Assembly (NCBI GenBank): GCA_963854835.1
Contig: OY978526.1
Coordinates: 63,351,765-63,415,764, forward strand
Length of the DNA: 64,000 nucleotides
Direction of reading: 5' to 3'
DNA from: Megamerina dolium
Lineage: Eukaryota; Arthropoda; Insecta; Diptera; Megamerinidae
Made by a program: the position numbers and the translations under genes. Below, piece after piece: positions 14,743 to 26,674 of this stretch. The notes below the pieces were generated by a model. That model made no database searches and had not been told where the DNA came from. It saw only the letters and a program-made list of their open reading frames with translations. The stretch's first letter is position 1, and each line of letters starts with the position of its first letter.

Positions 14743-16103
14743 CGTCTGTGGATGTGGTATCCCGAACTCTGCAAATCACGGATGTGGTGTAGATGTTCCC
14801 CCTACCGATCATGACAAGGTCAGAAAGGCCATTTCCAGGCTGATAAAAAGCAAAGCTGCAGGTGCTGCTGGCCTGCTTACCGAGTTGTTTAAGACCGGAG
14901 GGGATGAGCTGCTCACCAGCATGCACCAGCTCATAATCAGAATATGGTCGGTCGGTCCCGATGATTGGAGCCTAAGTGTTCTCTGTACCGTGTATAAGAA
15001 AGGAGATCCTACAATTTGTGCCAACTAACGTGGAATACGTCTTCTTGGTATATCGTAGGCTCGACAACCCTATTGGACAGTGTGGTTTTAGACCTGGTAA
15101 ATCTACCATTAACCAGACTTTCACACAAAATCCTAGATATAACCCAGGAGAAATAGATCGACAGATATATTTGTTGATTATATAGCCGCTTTCTATAGTC
15201 TGGTGAGGGATTATCTCTGTATAACAAAGTCTGAGTTCGGTTGTAGTCCAACTTCTTCAATCTTATTAAATTAAAAATAATACAAGTTGCTGATTTACGA
15301 TACAATGGCAGTATTTTCAATAAAAGTGTCATGCTATTACCGTAAGCCAACGATATTGACATAATCGGCATGAACACAAAAGCACTCAGTACAGCATTCT
15401 CACCGTTGGAAAGAGAGTCCCGTCGAATGGGTCTTACGGTGAACGAGGGTAAGACGAAGTATGTACCTAGTGTCAACAAACAAAGAGTCCCGGTATCTTG
15501 GCCGCAATGTCACTGTTGATAACTACGCTTTTGGTGTGGTGCAGGACTTTGTCTATCTTGCAACTAGCATTAACACCAGTAATGACGTCTACCTGGAGAT
15601 ATTGCGATGGATTACTCTTGCTAACAGGTTCTACTTTGGACTACGCAAGCAATGGAGAATTCGAGACATCTCTCGAAAAACGAAAACCACTCACTACAAG
15701 TTTTTCATCATGCCTGTGCTTACATATGGCGCCGAAACTTGGAGTATTTTACATCAGATTAGCCAGTACTCGAAGTTTACGAGATAAAAGTCCTACGCAA
15801 GGAGGAGGACCTGTTTGCGTGGATGGCGAGTATCGAATAAGGTCACCCATAAGCTGTATGAGCTGTATGCTAACACAGATTTAGCAAAGCGCATTAAATT
15901 TCAGCGACTGCGTTAGCTAAGTCATGTCGAGCGAACCGAAGATTACGCTCCAGCTAAGAATGTGTTATATTTGGCAGAAGATACAGACCTAAACTCCGGT
16001 GGAAAGACCGAATACTGAAGAACTTGACAGCGCTTGGACTCTCCAGCTGGTGCCAGCAAGCGAAGAAAAGAGATAGCCACTGGAGTATTGCTAAATCGAT
16101 TTG
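14743..16103 (+). pseudogene. RTE-like LINE reverse transcriptase relic (family A)
   Basis: A non-LTR retrotransposon ORF2 in fragments across several frames. The order is: the RT N-terminal/fingers region around 14800-15030 (KAAGAAGLLTELFK, then KKGDPTICAN); CGFRPGKSTI at about 15080-15110; a short, badly deleted segment to 15290; the palm region near 15300-15480, where the expected YADD reads as ANDID after an in-frame stop and is followed by VNEGKTKY; the thumb-side segment 15461-15787 (DFVYLATSIN, MPVLTYGAETW); and the C-terminal arginine/tryptophan-rich tail to about 16103 (RPKLRWKDRILKNLTALGL). The endonuclease is absent. Stops, frame changes and loss of the catalytic motif make it dead. 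The RTE-clade assignment comes from familiarity with these motifs. The 39.06 kb fragment belongs to the same family. Confidence 0.85.
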
Positions 16104-16142
16104 AGGTTGTCACGATAACCAGAACCTGGTTATCGTGACCTC
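16103..16142. other. Hairpin at the 3' boundary of the LINE relic
   Basis: TCACGATAACCAG (16110-16122) and CTGGTTATCGTGA (16126-16138) are perfect inverted repeats separated by AAC. GAGG/CCTC extends the stem after a 3-base bulge. It lies immediately downstream of the LINE C-terminal coding remnant. Confidence 0.85.
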
Positions 16143-19100
16143 TGCTCTACAATGTCTCCTATGGCGGTAATTTGATGCTCTAAACACGATAACGTTCTTT
16201 GCTAACGGAGATCTTATATTCATCTTTCTCGACGTCCGTCTTCGGGCATCGATCAGAACACCTTCTTGGCAAATTTATTCCTAATTTAATCTTACGGCTC
16301 ATGTCATTTGTGTTGTCAATGCTGTGTAAAGTTGTAGTTGTCAACAGTGATGTATTATTCAAAACGTAGAAGCTACCTGTTTTTTGACACCAGGTAAAGT
16401 GCAGTTAAAGTGCAAAAATTTGTTAAATTTTTGAAGAATCTCTGGTTTACATGGTTTCATCACGACCGTATATAGCATGCTTTTTGATGTTATAAGTACA
16501 TTTTGTTATTTACTTTTTGCTGCATATTACACATATTTTATTGTTGATGACGACTAGCACGACAACGATGACAAGAACGGCCTACAGGGAATTGCCTTGT
16601 GACATTTGATTTTGGGAGAATACTGCATATATAATTTCCCTCTTCATCCTTCTCCTTTCTCTTCCATCGTTTTTGCCTTCTTCCTTCTTTCTTAAACTAC
16701 AGAATGAGAGAAAGAATTCTGCAGACGACAGATATTATATTGTACACAAAAAAATTAAGGTTCGTGTACGTGCTATTATAAAATAACAAAAAAAAAAAAC
16801 AACTTATATGTGGTTCGCGATGGGATATACATATATTATATACTTACTATGTATGTTTGTATGCAAATTGAAGAAATTGAATACCTTATCGCACGTTTTA
16901 AATTAACCTTTTTTATTCTGGTTGCTTCATTGTTGATTCGTTTGGTTGATTTTACTTATGTTTAAGGGCATATTGAATGTACTATATTTATATATGTATG
17001 TACTATATGTAGATATGTTTATGTGTGTTTGTAGTATATTATATTATTGTATGTTAGACTTATTTAAATTTCGAATACGTTTTATTTTTGTTGATTTCTT
17101 CAATTTTGTGCTCGTTTTACGTTTTGTCTTATTTGCCAATGCCTTCGGGTATTTGGCATTTTCACTTTGGCAATGTAAGTATTTATACATGCATTTGTGT
17201 GTATGTGTGTATATCGTGTCATCATTAGCATGAACAACAACAACAATAACAACAGCAACAACAACAATATATTCGTATTCGCTAATGTTGATTTTTCCTT
17301 TGTACGCTCATCTTCACCATAGGGAGATCATTTACGTATTGTAGTACGAGTACCTATTTTGTACGAGTGTGTGGTGTACTATGTATGTAGTTACGTACGA
17401 TGTATCATTGTCGTCATCGTTTGTAGTGCCTTTTTCTTTTTTATTAGCTTGTTTGATTTTTTATTTTGCTTTTCAATTTAAATTAACTTTTCACTCTAAT
17501 GACTTCTTAATGAGATGTATGTATATGAACATCATATGGGGCCATATTGCGTACATACATATATTCATTACGTATACGCCAGGTGTGATTTCATTAGTTA
17601 GATATAATTTTATGTACGTATTACTGATTCATATGTTGCCGATTTTGTTGAATATCCAACAATTGAAAGTGAAAATAAAAATCGTGATTTTTATGATTAA
17701 AATTTATTGAAACTTTTGTGTCTTTTTGGACGAATAGTTAGATTGTATTAATATCTACTCGTAAGTAGGATAAAGTTATGAAGTAAATTAATAAAAAAAA
17801 AATCACGTTACCATCTTTTTTGAGAAAATTAATTTACATTATATATGTATATTCTACTCTGTATAATTATAACTGAAAATATCTAATTAAATCCAATTAC
17901 ATTAAGTTCCAATTAGTATTTGCACGCATTTTTAAATGAGATGCATAAAGCCTATTTGATTAAAATGAATATATAATCATATTTAATAGATATTTTATAT
18001 TGGTGATGTAACTATGAGAGTGAATTTTTAATCATAGAGAATTATAACGATAATTCAATTTGTATGGAGAAGCTGTGATGATTGAACGCCATTTTTAAAA
18101 CTGATTGCTAAATTTTCTTCCCGGCAATTTCGATTATGGAAGTGCACAATGGTTCTGAAAGGGCAGTTTAAGCAGATGAACGTAAAATGAAGAGATTGAT
18201 CGATGCAAACGACGGAACAAGAAATCGTCCGATCGTTGAGTTACTAAATTGATCGAATGAAATAATACATGCCTTGGTTTAATTTAAAATGCCGAAATAT
18301 GGGTTGTGAATGTTGTTATAGAAAAAATAACCCACCGTAATTTCTCATCAGTCATTCTATGAGAAACTTGAAAGGCAGTCAAATGTTCCAAATTAAGTTC
18401 GTATTATATAAAAAATGTCAATTAGATGGAACCACTTGGATTTTTACACTGTTAACGCTATCTCAATAATTTCAAATTACACACATTTCAGTATATAATA
18501 GCGTAAATTCCACCTGATTTCGCATTATTCCAGCTTTAAATAAATTGTTGCAAGATGTTGACAAACAGGTGTGCTTGTTTAGCAGGCTTGGTTAGTAATG
18601 TATCATTACTCTACTCCTAAAAGATCGGTTAAATTAAAGCTTTAATATATTTAATAATTAATATAAAATTTTATCCATTTGTGTTAGTTCTCGAATATCC
18701 TTCACAATATATTTTGGACAAATTTTTAAATATTTTATTGATCCAAAACAAAAGTGGCAAGTTGGTAGCGAAAATAAGCTAAATTAAAATACGAAGTTTT
18801 AAAGTTATTAATGTGAGATTTGAAATTGTTTTTGATAAATTTTCAAAATTTAGGTTTTTTGAATCAACAGGGTTTATAATTGAATTTTTGTAATCGAATT
18901 CTTTTACATTAAAGTAATCGGTTATCAGCTATAAAATACAAAGTACAGTTGTACAGTTTCAACAATGCGTTTACATATGTATGTATGTACATAGGTGTAG
19001 ATACATGCACTTTCATTTCATTATAATTATTATAATGATATGCTTGCCATCATGTCAAAATTATAAAATCAAATAAATAATTGAATGTAATATAAATTGT

Positions 19101-19689
19101 TATAAAATTTTGAAATTTTTGTAATATCAATGATTTATCAATTCTATACACATAACGTGTATATGCTTTATCTACGTAGAAATATATATAATATTATATA
19201 TGTATACGCTCACGCAATCACAATAAATATGTAGTTAGACATTTAAAATATTTTGCTTTTAATTAGCTCATACATGCATGTTAGAAATATGCATGAAAAA
19301 TACTTAATTGACATCATTAAATTGTACAATCTATTTCGTAATACATTATGTGTAAAAGTGTGCTTTTGTCCATATACATGAAAGGTTGCAACTGTATTGT
19401 TCCGATTAGATTACTTTATTCTTAATGTATTAGTAAGTTAACAATTTTTTTTATTTAATATTGAATTAAATTAATTTCCATTTACATTTATACAATATAT
19501 TCCCCAAATTATTTTAGTATAACCAATTGGTCTGTGTCCATGCTTTGTTTAAAATACACACTAGGTAACCCACCATAATAGAATTACCTACGACGTCTCG
19601 CACAAAATAATCAATAAAACAAAGATTATTTGGCAGATAAATAATTTTAAATTAATTAATTAATTAATTTAAATTTTAAATTAATTCAA
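16143..19689. other. Non-coding DNA with a strong polypyrimidine tract
   Basis: A C/T-rich tract at about 16638-16698 ends in ACTACAG at 16702, a good splice-acceptor look-alike. The following frame stays open for only about 26 codons. An AAC/AAT/AGC triplet run lies at 17231-17268. T-rich frames at 16946-17233 and 17369-17710 have no recognisable domains. A near-perfect AT palindrome built of TTAA units lies at about 19645-19686. Confidence 0.55.
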
Positions 19690-21330
19690 GTCACCAGGAC
19701 CTATTGGTATTATACCCGCCAACATGCAGAAATGTGCAGATCTTCTAACACCTTGTTTGGAGGTAATCTTCTCTGCCTGCGTAAGACTATGATATATCCC
19801 CCAGATTTGGCTAAAAATAAGCGTGGTATTTATCCGTAAAGGCGGAAAAACGTCTCACTCAAAGGCAAGTAATTTTAGACCCATAAGCCTATCATCATTT
19901 TTATTAAAAACCCTTGAAAGACTACTTTATGTACAATGGGGTGTGTTATCGGCTCTTCTGTTGAACTTAACCATCAATGAAGTTCTCATATCATTACAGG
20001 CCACGGGCTGCACAGCGGTGGCTTTTGCAGATGACGTGGCACTTGTGGCAACGAGAAAATATTTTAATACACTCACTGAAGTGATGAACCTTGCCTTATC
20101 AATTCTGTCCAAATGGGCTTCAAACTCTATTCTGGCCATCAACCCTGCCAAAACTGAGCTAGTCCTCTTTACGAGAAGCATAAAATATATATTTTTACCT
20201 TACCTAGAATTGGGAGAACTGGTACTTGGGTACTACTTCAGTTAGAGAGTTGGAGACCAAATACGGAGGAAAGGGTAAGTAAAGCAACAGCAGCACTTTA
20301 TTCTTGTAAGAAGGCCATAGGTAAAAGATGGGGGATGAGTCCTACAATCGTATTATGACTATACAGTTCGGTCATCATACGAATTCTTTTTTATGGAGTG
20401 ACAGTCTGGTAGGAATCCTTAAATAAAGAGGTACACTGACGGCTAATGGATAAGGTTCAAAGGAAGTCTGCGGTGTTGACAACAGGCACTCTAAGAACCA
20501 CCCAGTCAAAAGCACTCGCGCTACTCGCTATTGCATCTACTCCCTGTGAACCTATTTGGCAACAAGAGGGAGCTTATATCTGCAATTAGGCTAAATATAG
20601 CTTCACGCTGGGCTCAACCAGGAAACGAACATTCAAAGATCCTGGGAGTGCAATGCAATTCCGGATGCCATCGACTATATCATTTCCTAAACATGCTTTG
20701 ACAATAGATTCTCAGACCATAGACCCTCAAGGGAAGAATGCAATAGGGGTATTGTCAACGAAACTGGAGTTCAATCGGTACAATTGTACACATATGGCTC
20801 CAAATTGGAGGAAAGGGTAGAAGGTGGCGTCTTTTCTGATTCCTTACGCGTTAAGCTTAAGTTTCGATTACCCGACTTTTGCAATGTTTTTCAAGCTGAG
20901 ATTACGGCTATAAAGGAGGCGGAAATTTGGCTTCACTGTAATACAATATCTTTCAAAGATGTTTATATCTACAGCGACAGTCAAGCCGCAATTAAATCTA
21001 TCGCAGGAACGTTCGCCAAATCGGCACTTGCCCTTAAATGCCGCTCAGCTCTTAACGAACTAGCGGAGCACTACAATGTACACATTGTATGGCTACCGGG
21101 ACATAGGGATATTCCAGGGAACTGCGAAACAGATTAATTGACTAGATCGGGCACTAGGTTGCCAGAGATATATCCATCTCATCAGAAGGCACACCCTATT
21201 GAGGAGTGCCGTTTTTACAGATACTACTGATCTAGCACCCATTGACTTCAGGGCCATTGTTCTATTCATTAGGAAATCCCAACAGAGGGAATAGACAGCA
21301 TCATTGATGCAACACAATGGGCCAATTTTG
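19690..21330 (+). pseudogene. RNase H-bearing LINE ORF2 relic with internal deletion (family C)
   Basis: Reverse transcriptase and RNase H of a non-LTR element of the I/R1/Loa type. The RT opens with a PGPIGIIPANMQK-type motif near 19695. At 19823-20245 the fingers (ASNFRPISLSSFLLKTLERLL) run straight into a segment matching the later palm (WGVLSALLLNL), so a large part of the RT core is missing. The catalytic box AVAFADDVALVA (about 20014-20050) is intact, followed by NPAKTELVLFTR. After frame breaks (20246-20780) an RNase H segment spans 20784-21137: FQAEITAIKEA and IYSDSQAAIKS keep their acidic residues and VWLPGHRDIPGNCETD closes it, but the first catalytic Asp reads YTYGSK instead of a TDGS-type motif. 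A degraded tail extends to about 21330. Confidence 0.85.
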
Positions 21331-24300
21331 GCGTAACGTAACCTAACCTAGGTAACATATTTACGGCCATCGTACATGCCATCGTATTCATTTTTTTTCT
21401 CATTCATTTTTATTTGATTTTAATTGGCTTATTCTTTCGTTTTATTTCCACTTTGTACATTTATGCAATCTTATTTCCTTATATATTTATTGAATTTGGT
21501 TTTTGTTTCTGTTTGGTTTCATAGATTCTATTTGCCATTGTGTGTGCATTCTGAGTGCGATTTGCGTAACAAATAACAATATAGTCATAATAGGAGAGCA
21601 ACATCAGTAGCAGTAATAGCACTAACAATAACAATAATAAATAACAACCACAATACCTAAATGGTAGTAATATCAATAAGGAATTAAAAGTGGGAAAAAC
21701 AGAAATAACAATGGCCAGCAACTAATCGGATTTTGTGTATGGAAAATGCAAAAATATCGGTTTATTTATAAATATTTATTTTCTATCATTTTAAAGGCCT
21801 ATTTACATATATTTATATGTATATACTTTATACGTATATTCAATACTCATAAATATTTACAATTCCATTTTATACTTCTCTGAATTGATTTTATTTTAAA
21901 TTTTTTTCTACTTACGATTGAAAGCTGATTTAAAAACTTTTTTGTATTTTGAATTGTGAAACAACAGCTGGAATTCATTGACTTTATTTAGAAAACTCAA
22001 ACTTTTTTTAAGAAAAAACTAAGCAATTTTACCCACTCAAATGCCAATTTTTTACGAGATGGAGAAAGATTTTAATCATATTCCCACAGATCATATTAAT
22101 CAATTCTCATGGATTTTAAGTAGTTGAGATTAGTATTCCTAAGTTATTAACTTAATTTCATTTATTGTATATTTTTAAGTTGTTAGTTTAAAGGTCAATA
22201 ATTTCACGATTCTCTATTGGAGCTCCAATAATAATGGTCAGGGCTCACTTGTTTTTCGCACAATCATGTGATTCTATAAATTTAATCTAAATGCCGAAGA
22301 GAGTTGTTCTAGACGAAAAACTGCGTAAGTTATGGCACTTCAAAGTTAATAACTACAATATTAAGTTAAATCTCGGGTCATCAAATATTATATCAAAGTT
22401 ACGATGAAAATACCGGTTTGGTTATTTTTACCGGATAAATATAGTAGAAATTTAAAAAATATATTTCTTTAGTATGGCCAATTATTCAACTAGCGCAGGT
22501 CAGACCTGCAGCATTACTTTGTCAATTCCAACAATGATACACAAGTGTCGCAGACGAAAATACTTTGCTAATCGAATGATGGTTTCATTAATTTTTTATC
22601 GGTACTCGTCATTATCCTATTGATTGTTCTGGTTGTTTCGTATCGTATTGATAGATCTAAATAAATTTTTGTAGGGCTCTAATTACATGAATTATACAGC
22701 GCCGAAAAATAAACTTATCAAACAGATTCTGAAAAAAGGCAAAAAATGAAAACTAATTATATGTGTCACCGACTTGTTATTGCACATTTGAGTTTGGAGA
22801 AAACCTGTTTCAAATTTTCTATGGGACGCGGCTGTCTTGGAACAGATTTATTGAAAGTTTAGACTATATTTTACACCACAAGATGCAAATCATGTGCAGA
22901 AATAATGATTAACCAATTCGTCCTAAAAAAGAATAAATTGAATTCAATGAATTCAAAAAATGATATATCTGAAATTACTCAAACCTTATAGAATTACTAA
23001 AATATTTTTACCAAAGGTGTTATTGAAATGTTATCTACAATTCAAGAACAATTCCAAAGTATGTAATAATTTATTACATTAAGCTCATAAAATAGATTAC
23101 TCTTGGAACAAACTAATTTCAATATGTTGTCATTTACCCATATTCATTTTTGTGATTATTTTAGTGCAACAACATAATTGATGAGTTATATACATGAGTT
23201 ATGTATATGATACGTGTATATGGCAAATAATATGTACCAGTATATCCATAATACTGCATGCATTATAACGTCGCAAATTCTCATTCTCTTGATGATTCTT
23301 ACCATTTTATGGCTACATTATATTACTATCATTCCATAACACTATCAGGAGCATCAGTAACAACCATCAACCATCAACCATCATCATCATCATCATCATC
23401 ATCATTATTTTCGTAACAACATATCAATTGGGAGTATGAAAAATATACTACATACATGAGTATGATGAAATCTGTTGTCACTGTTGTTACTTCAACTGCA
23501 GCTGATGATATTCGGCTACCGATGAAATCACTTTAGTAAGATTGCTCTTGTACCAAACTGAAACTACATTAGTGTGAAGTATGGTATATACATAGTACTC
23601 TAAGTGGATACATCAATATATACATACATGGATATGCAAAGATTTAAAATGCGTAACGCGCAAAATAGTAGAGACGATAGGGATGCGATTGACTGAGACG
23701 ATGAAGAAGAGCAGCATGTAAATGCAATAAAAACAGGCAACACAACTCCCGAAGGTTTAATAAAATTGCGCCATATTACTTACGAGTATTTCCAAGCATA
23801 TGTGTACATATCAATGCGTACGTATAAGTTGAAGAACGAAAAAAAAAGACGAACAAAAACAACAGCAACCAATAATAACAACGCTAACTTTAAATATGTG
23901 TGACACACACGATTAACAACGATGAATGGTTGAGCTGCGTTGCATTGAGCTGAGCTAAAATGAAAATAGCACACTCTACTGATATCGTGTGCATGTGTGT
24001 ACGTATGTACGTTGGTAGAGCGCTGCCAGATTACAGCAAATTATATTGAGCAATTTAGCTGATATTGTAAAGCATCAAACCATATAGTCGAATCATTAGT
24101 ATGGTTAATGGTAGTGGAAGTGGCCGACAGTAGAAAGGTTGGTTGCATTCCCATTGGCAGCCGTTACAACGATCGCATACAAGTAGGTATAAGTAAATGT
24201 AAAATGAATGACTTTTAATGCGAGCATAATGTTATTTTCAAATGCGTTGTATACACATACATTCGCATGTAGCAATCGTAATTTTGTTATTCCCCATTGG

Positions 24301-24503
24301 AATGAGTTTTCATGTCATGTGTAGGAATACGAACAAACTATATCACATATGTACGAGCATGTGCACATAAGTGCGAGAAAGCACTCAAGTGTGCATGTGA
24401 GTATACTATAAGTATGTGTAGCTATTGAACGCTGCGTTCGATTGAGTGTCACAACCACTGAGTTGGCATATGTACATTGCTATGTTCATATATATATGTA
24501 TAT
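21331..24503. other. Non-coding DNA, no gene seen
   Basis: Contains an AAC/AAT-rich run at about 21600-21660, a (CAT)n run at 23369-23406, and several TACATA/TATGTA-rich stretches. No recognisable coding exon. Confidence 0.6.
23369..23406. repeat. (CAT)n trinucleotide run
   Basis: CAACCATCAACCATCATCAT continues as pure CAT units. Simple-sequence repeat. Confidence 0.9.
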
Positions 24504-25319
24504 AGGGTGTTTTTAGGTCAGCGGCTGAGTAAAATCATATAAATTGTATCGTAGCTCTTCTGTATTAATTTTTTGTTAATTTGTTAATCATATGTGTAGT
24601 GTTTCAGTTTGATAACTTATCATTTTAGTGCAGAATTTCAGAATATATACATACGGAATCAAACGTTTATATTGGAGGTAGGCGTGTTTTTTATTCGGTC
24701 CAGATTGCCTTCAAATACTCCTATTAAGTAAGAATTTTCATTGTATGTATAATATATCCATTTGTGAGCAGATTTACTTCACATACCAAGCTTTAGTTTT
24801 ATGTTTTATTTTTTCAAAAACTAAAGTGTGAAAATGTGCATTTAAAAATATACTTTTGTGTGGGAGATAGGTATGGTTTGCATTCAAATATACCCATTCT
24901 GTGATTATAATAACCGTTAATACCAACTCTGATCTGTTTGATTGCTTTATATTTTGACAATTAAAATATGAAATCCTACATTCAAAAACGTACTTGTGTT
25001 TGAGACGCAGGCGTAATTGTCATCCGATTTTGACTATTTACGAATATGTATGTCTGGTGGTAAAAATATCCCAGTTTACCAACTTTTAACTTCTTAGTTC
25101 TATAATTAGGACAATATAGAATCAATGATTAAATCGATTTAGATTTCCGTTCCTTATGGGCGGTACAAACGGAGGACCTTTAAATCATTATTAAATTTAT
25201 TATCACAACTATTACGAGACCACTTTCTTGTTTTATTTTTTACAAAGCTATTTCAAAAGTTGAAATAACTCATTACTTTTAACTTGATTATAATTATCTT
25301 TGGTCTTAAAAAACGCCCT
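24504..25319. mobile_element. Possible 816 bp inverted-repeat element containing array fragments
   Basis: AGGGTGTTTTTAGG at the left end is mirrored by CTTAAAAAACGCCCT at the right. These are short imperfect inverted repeats starting AGGGYGTTTTT, a type of terminus common in insect DNA elements. The interior carries two or three diverged copies of the GTGTGAAAAT...GGAGRTAGGTATGG block also found at 4.5 kb and 57 kb. No transposase is present, and the ends may be coincidental. Confidence 0.4.
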
Positions 25320-26205
<886 letters not shown>

Positions 26206-26485
26206 CAGCCCTGGTCAGTAATCAGTAGTGATCATCATCCGAGTTAAGTTCAGCATGTTAACGAAAGTATTTTATTTTCACTAATATATGTCTATCTATC
26301 TGTCATGGTGCAGGGTATCCCAGACTTATTAATATGATAGTGAAGGTTTTCAATTTGCAATGAATATTTTTCTCCATCTCAGATCTCCAACTATTTTCAA
26401 TTTGGGGCAAACTTTAAGTCTCATTCTCCTTCTGACTGTGTCATAATCTTTGATAAGTTGTTGCTCAGATCTATCCAGGATTTAA

Positions 26486-26666
26486 TAGATACCCTTCAAA
26501 GTGATATAGTTCCAGATTAGGGTTTTATAGAGCAAGCAACACAACTCCCAAACACTGTGACTTATTATTAGCGCTCGTTCGCCGTCTGAAGCAAATGAAA
26601 ATTGGACAAAGCAAAATCAAGTCTAAATTGAGGATGCTTTAAAGATTCTCAGCTAATCTCTCTTCA
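26486..26666 (-). pseudogene. Mariner transposase relic, C-terminal part, interrupted by the hAT insertion
   Basis: Read on the minus strand, LKHPQFRLDFALSNFHLL (about 26590-26645) corresponds to the mariner HPPYSPDLAPSDFHLF region, which carries the third catalytic Asp; here that residue reads Asn. Further downstream, in another frame, WNYITLKGIY (26486-26515) resembles the usual C-terminal tryptophan-containing motif. Its N-terminal neighbour lies on the far side of the hAT element at 29459-29500. The relic is old, with stops, frame changes and substitutions. The assignment rests on short motif matches on both sides of the insertion. Confidence 0.5.
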
Positions 26667-26674
26667 GTTTAGAC
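26667..26674. repeat. 8-bp target-site duplication of the hAT element, left copy
   Basis: GTTTAGAC directly precedes the terminal CAGGGCTGCAAACCG and is repeated exactly at 29451-29458. Eight bases is the normal duplication length for the hAT superfamily. Confidence 0.95.

Noticed and set aside
18120..18320. Possible decayed Mos1-like mariner (DERKMKRLIDANDGTRNRP)
   Set aside because: The resemblance covers one short stretch, with stops on both sides and no catalytic motif that I could confirm.
22230..22690. hAT-type MITE suggested by CAGGGCT near 22240 and AGGGCTC near 22673
   Set aside because: The two words are in the same orientation, not inverted, and there is no 8-bp duplication.
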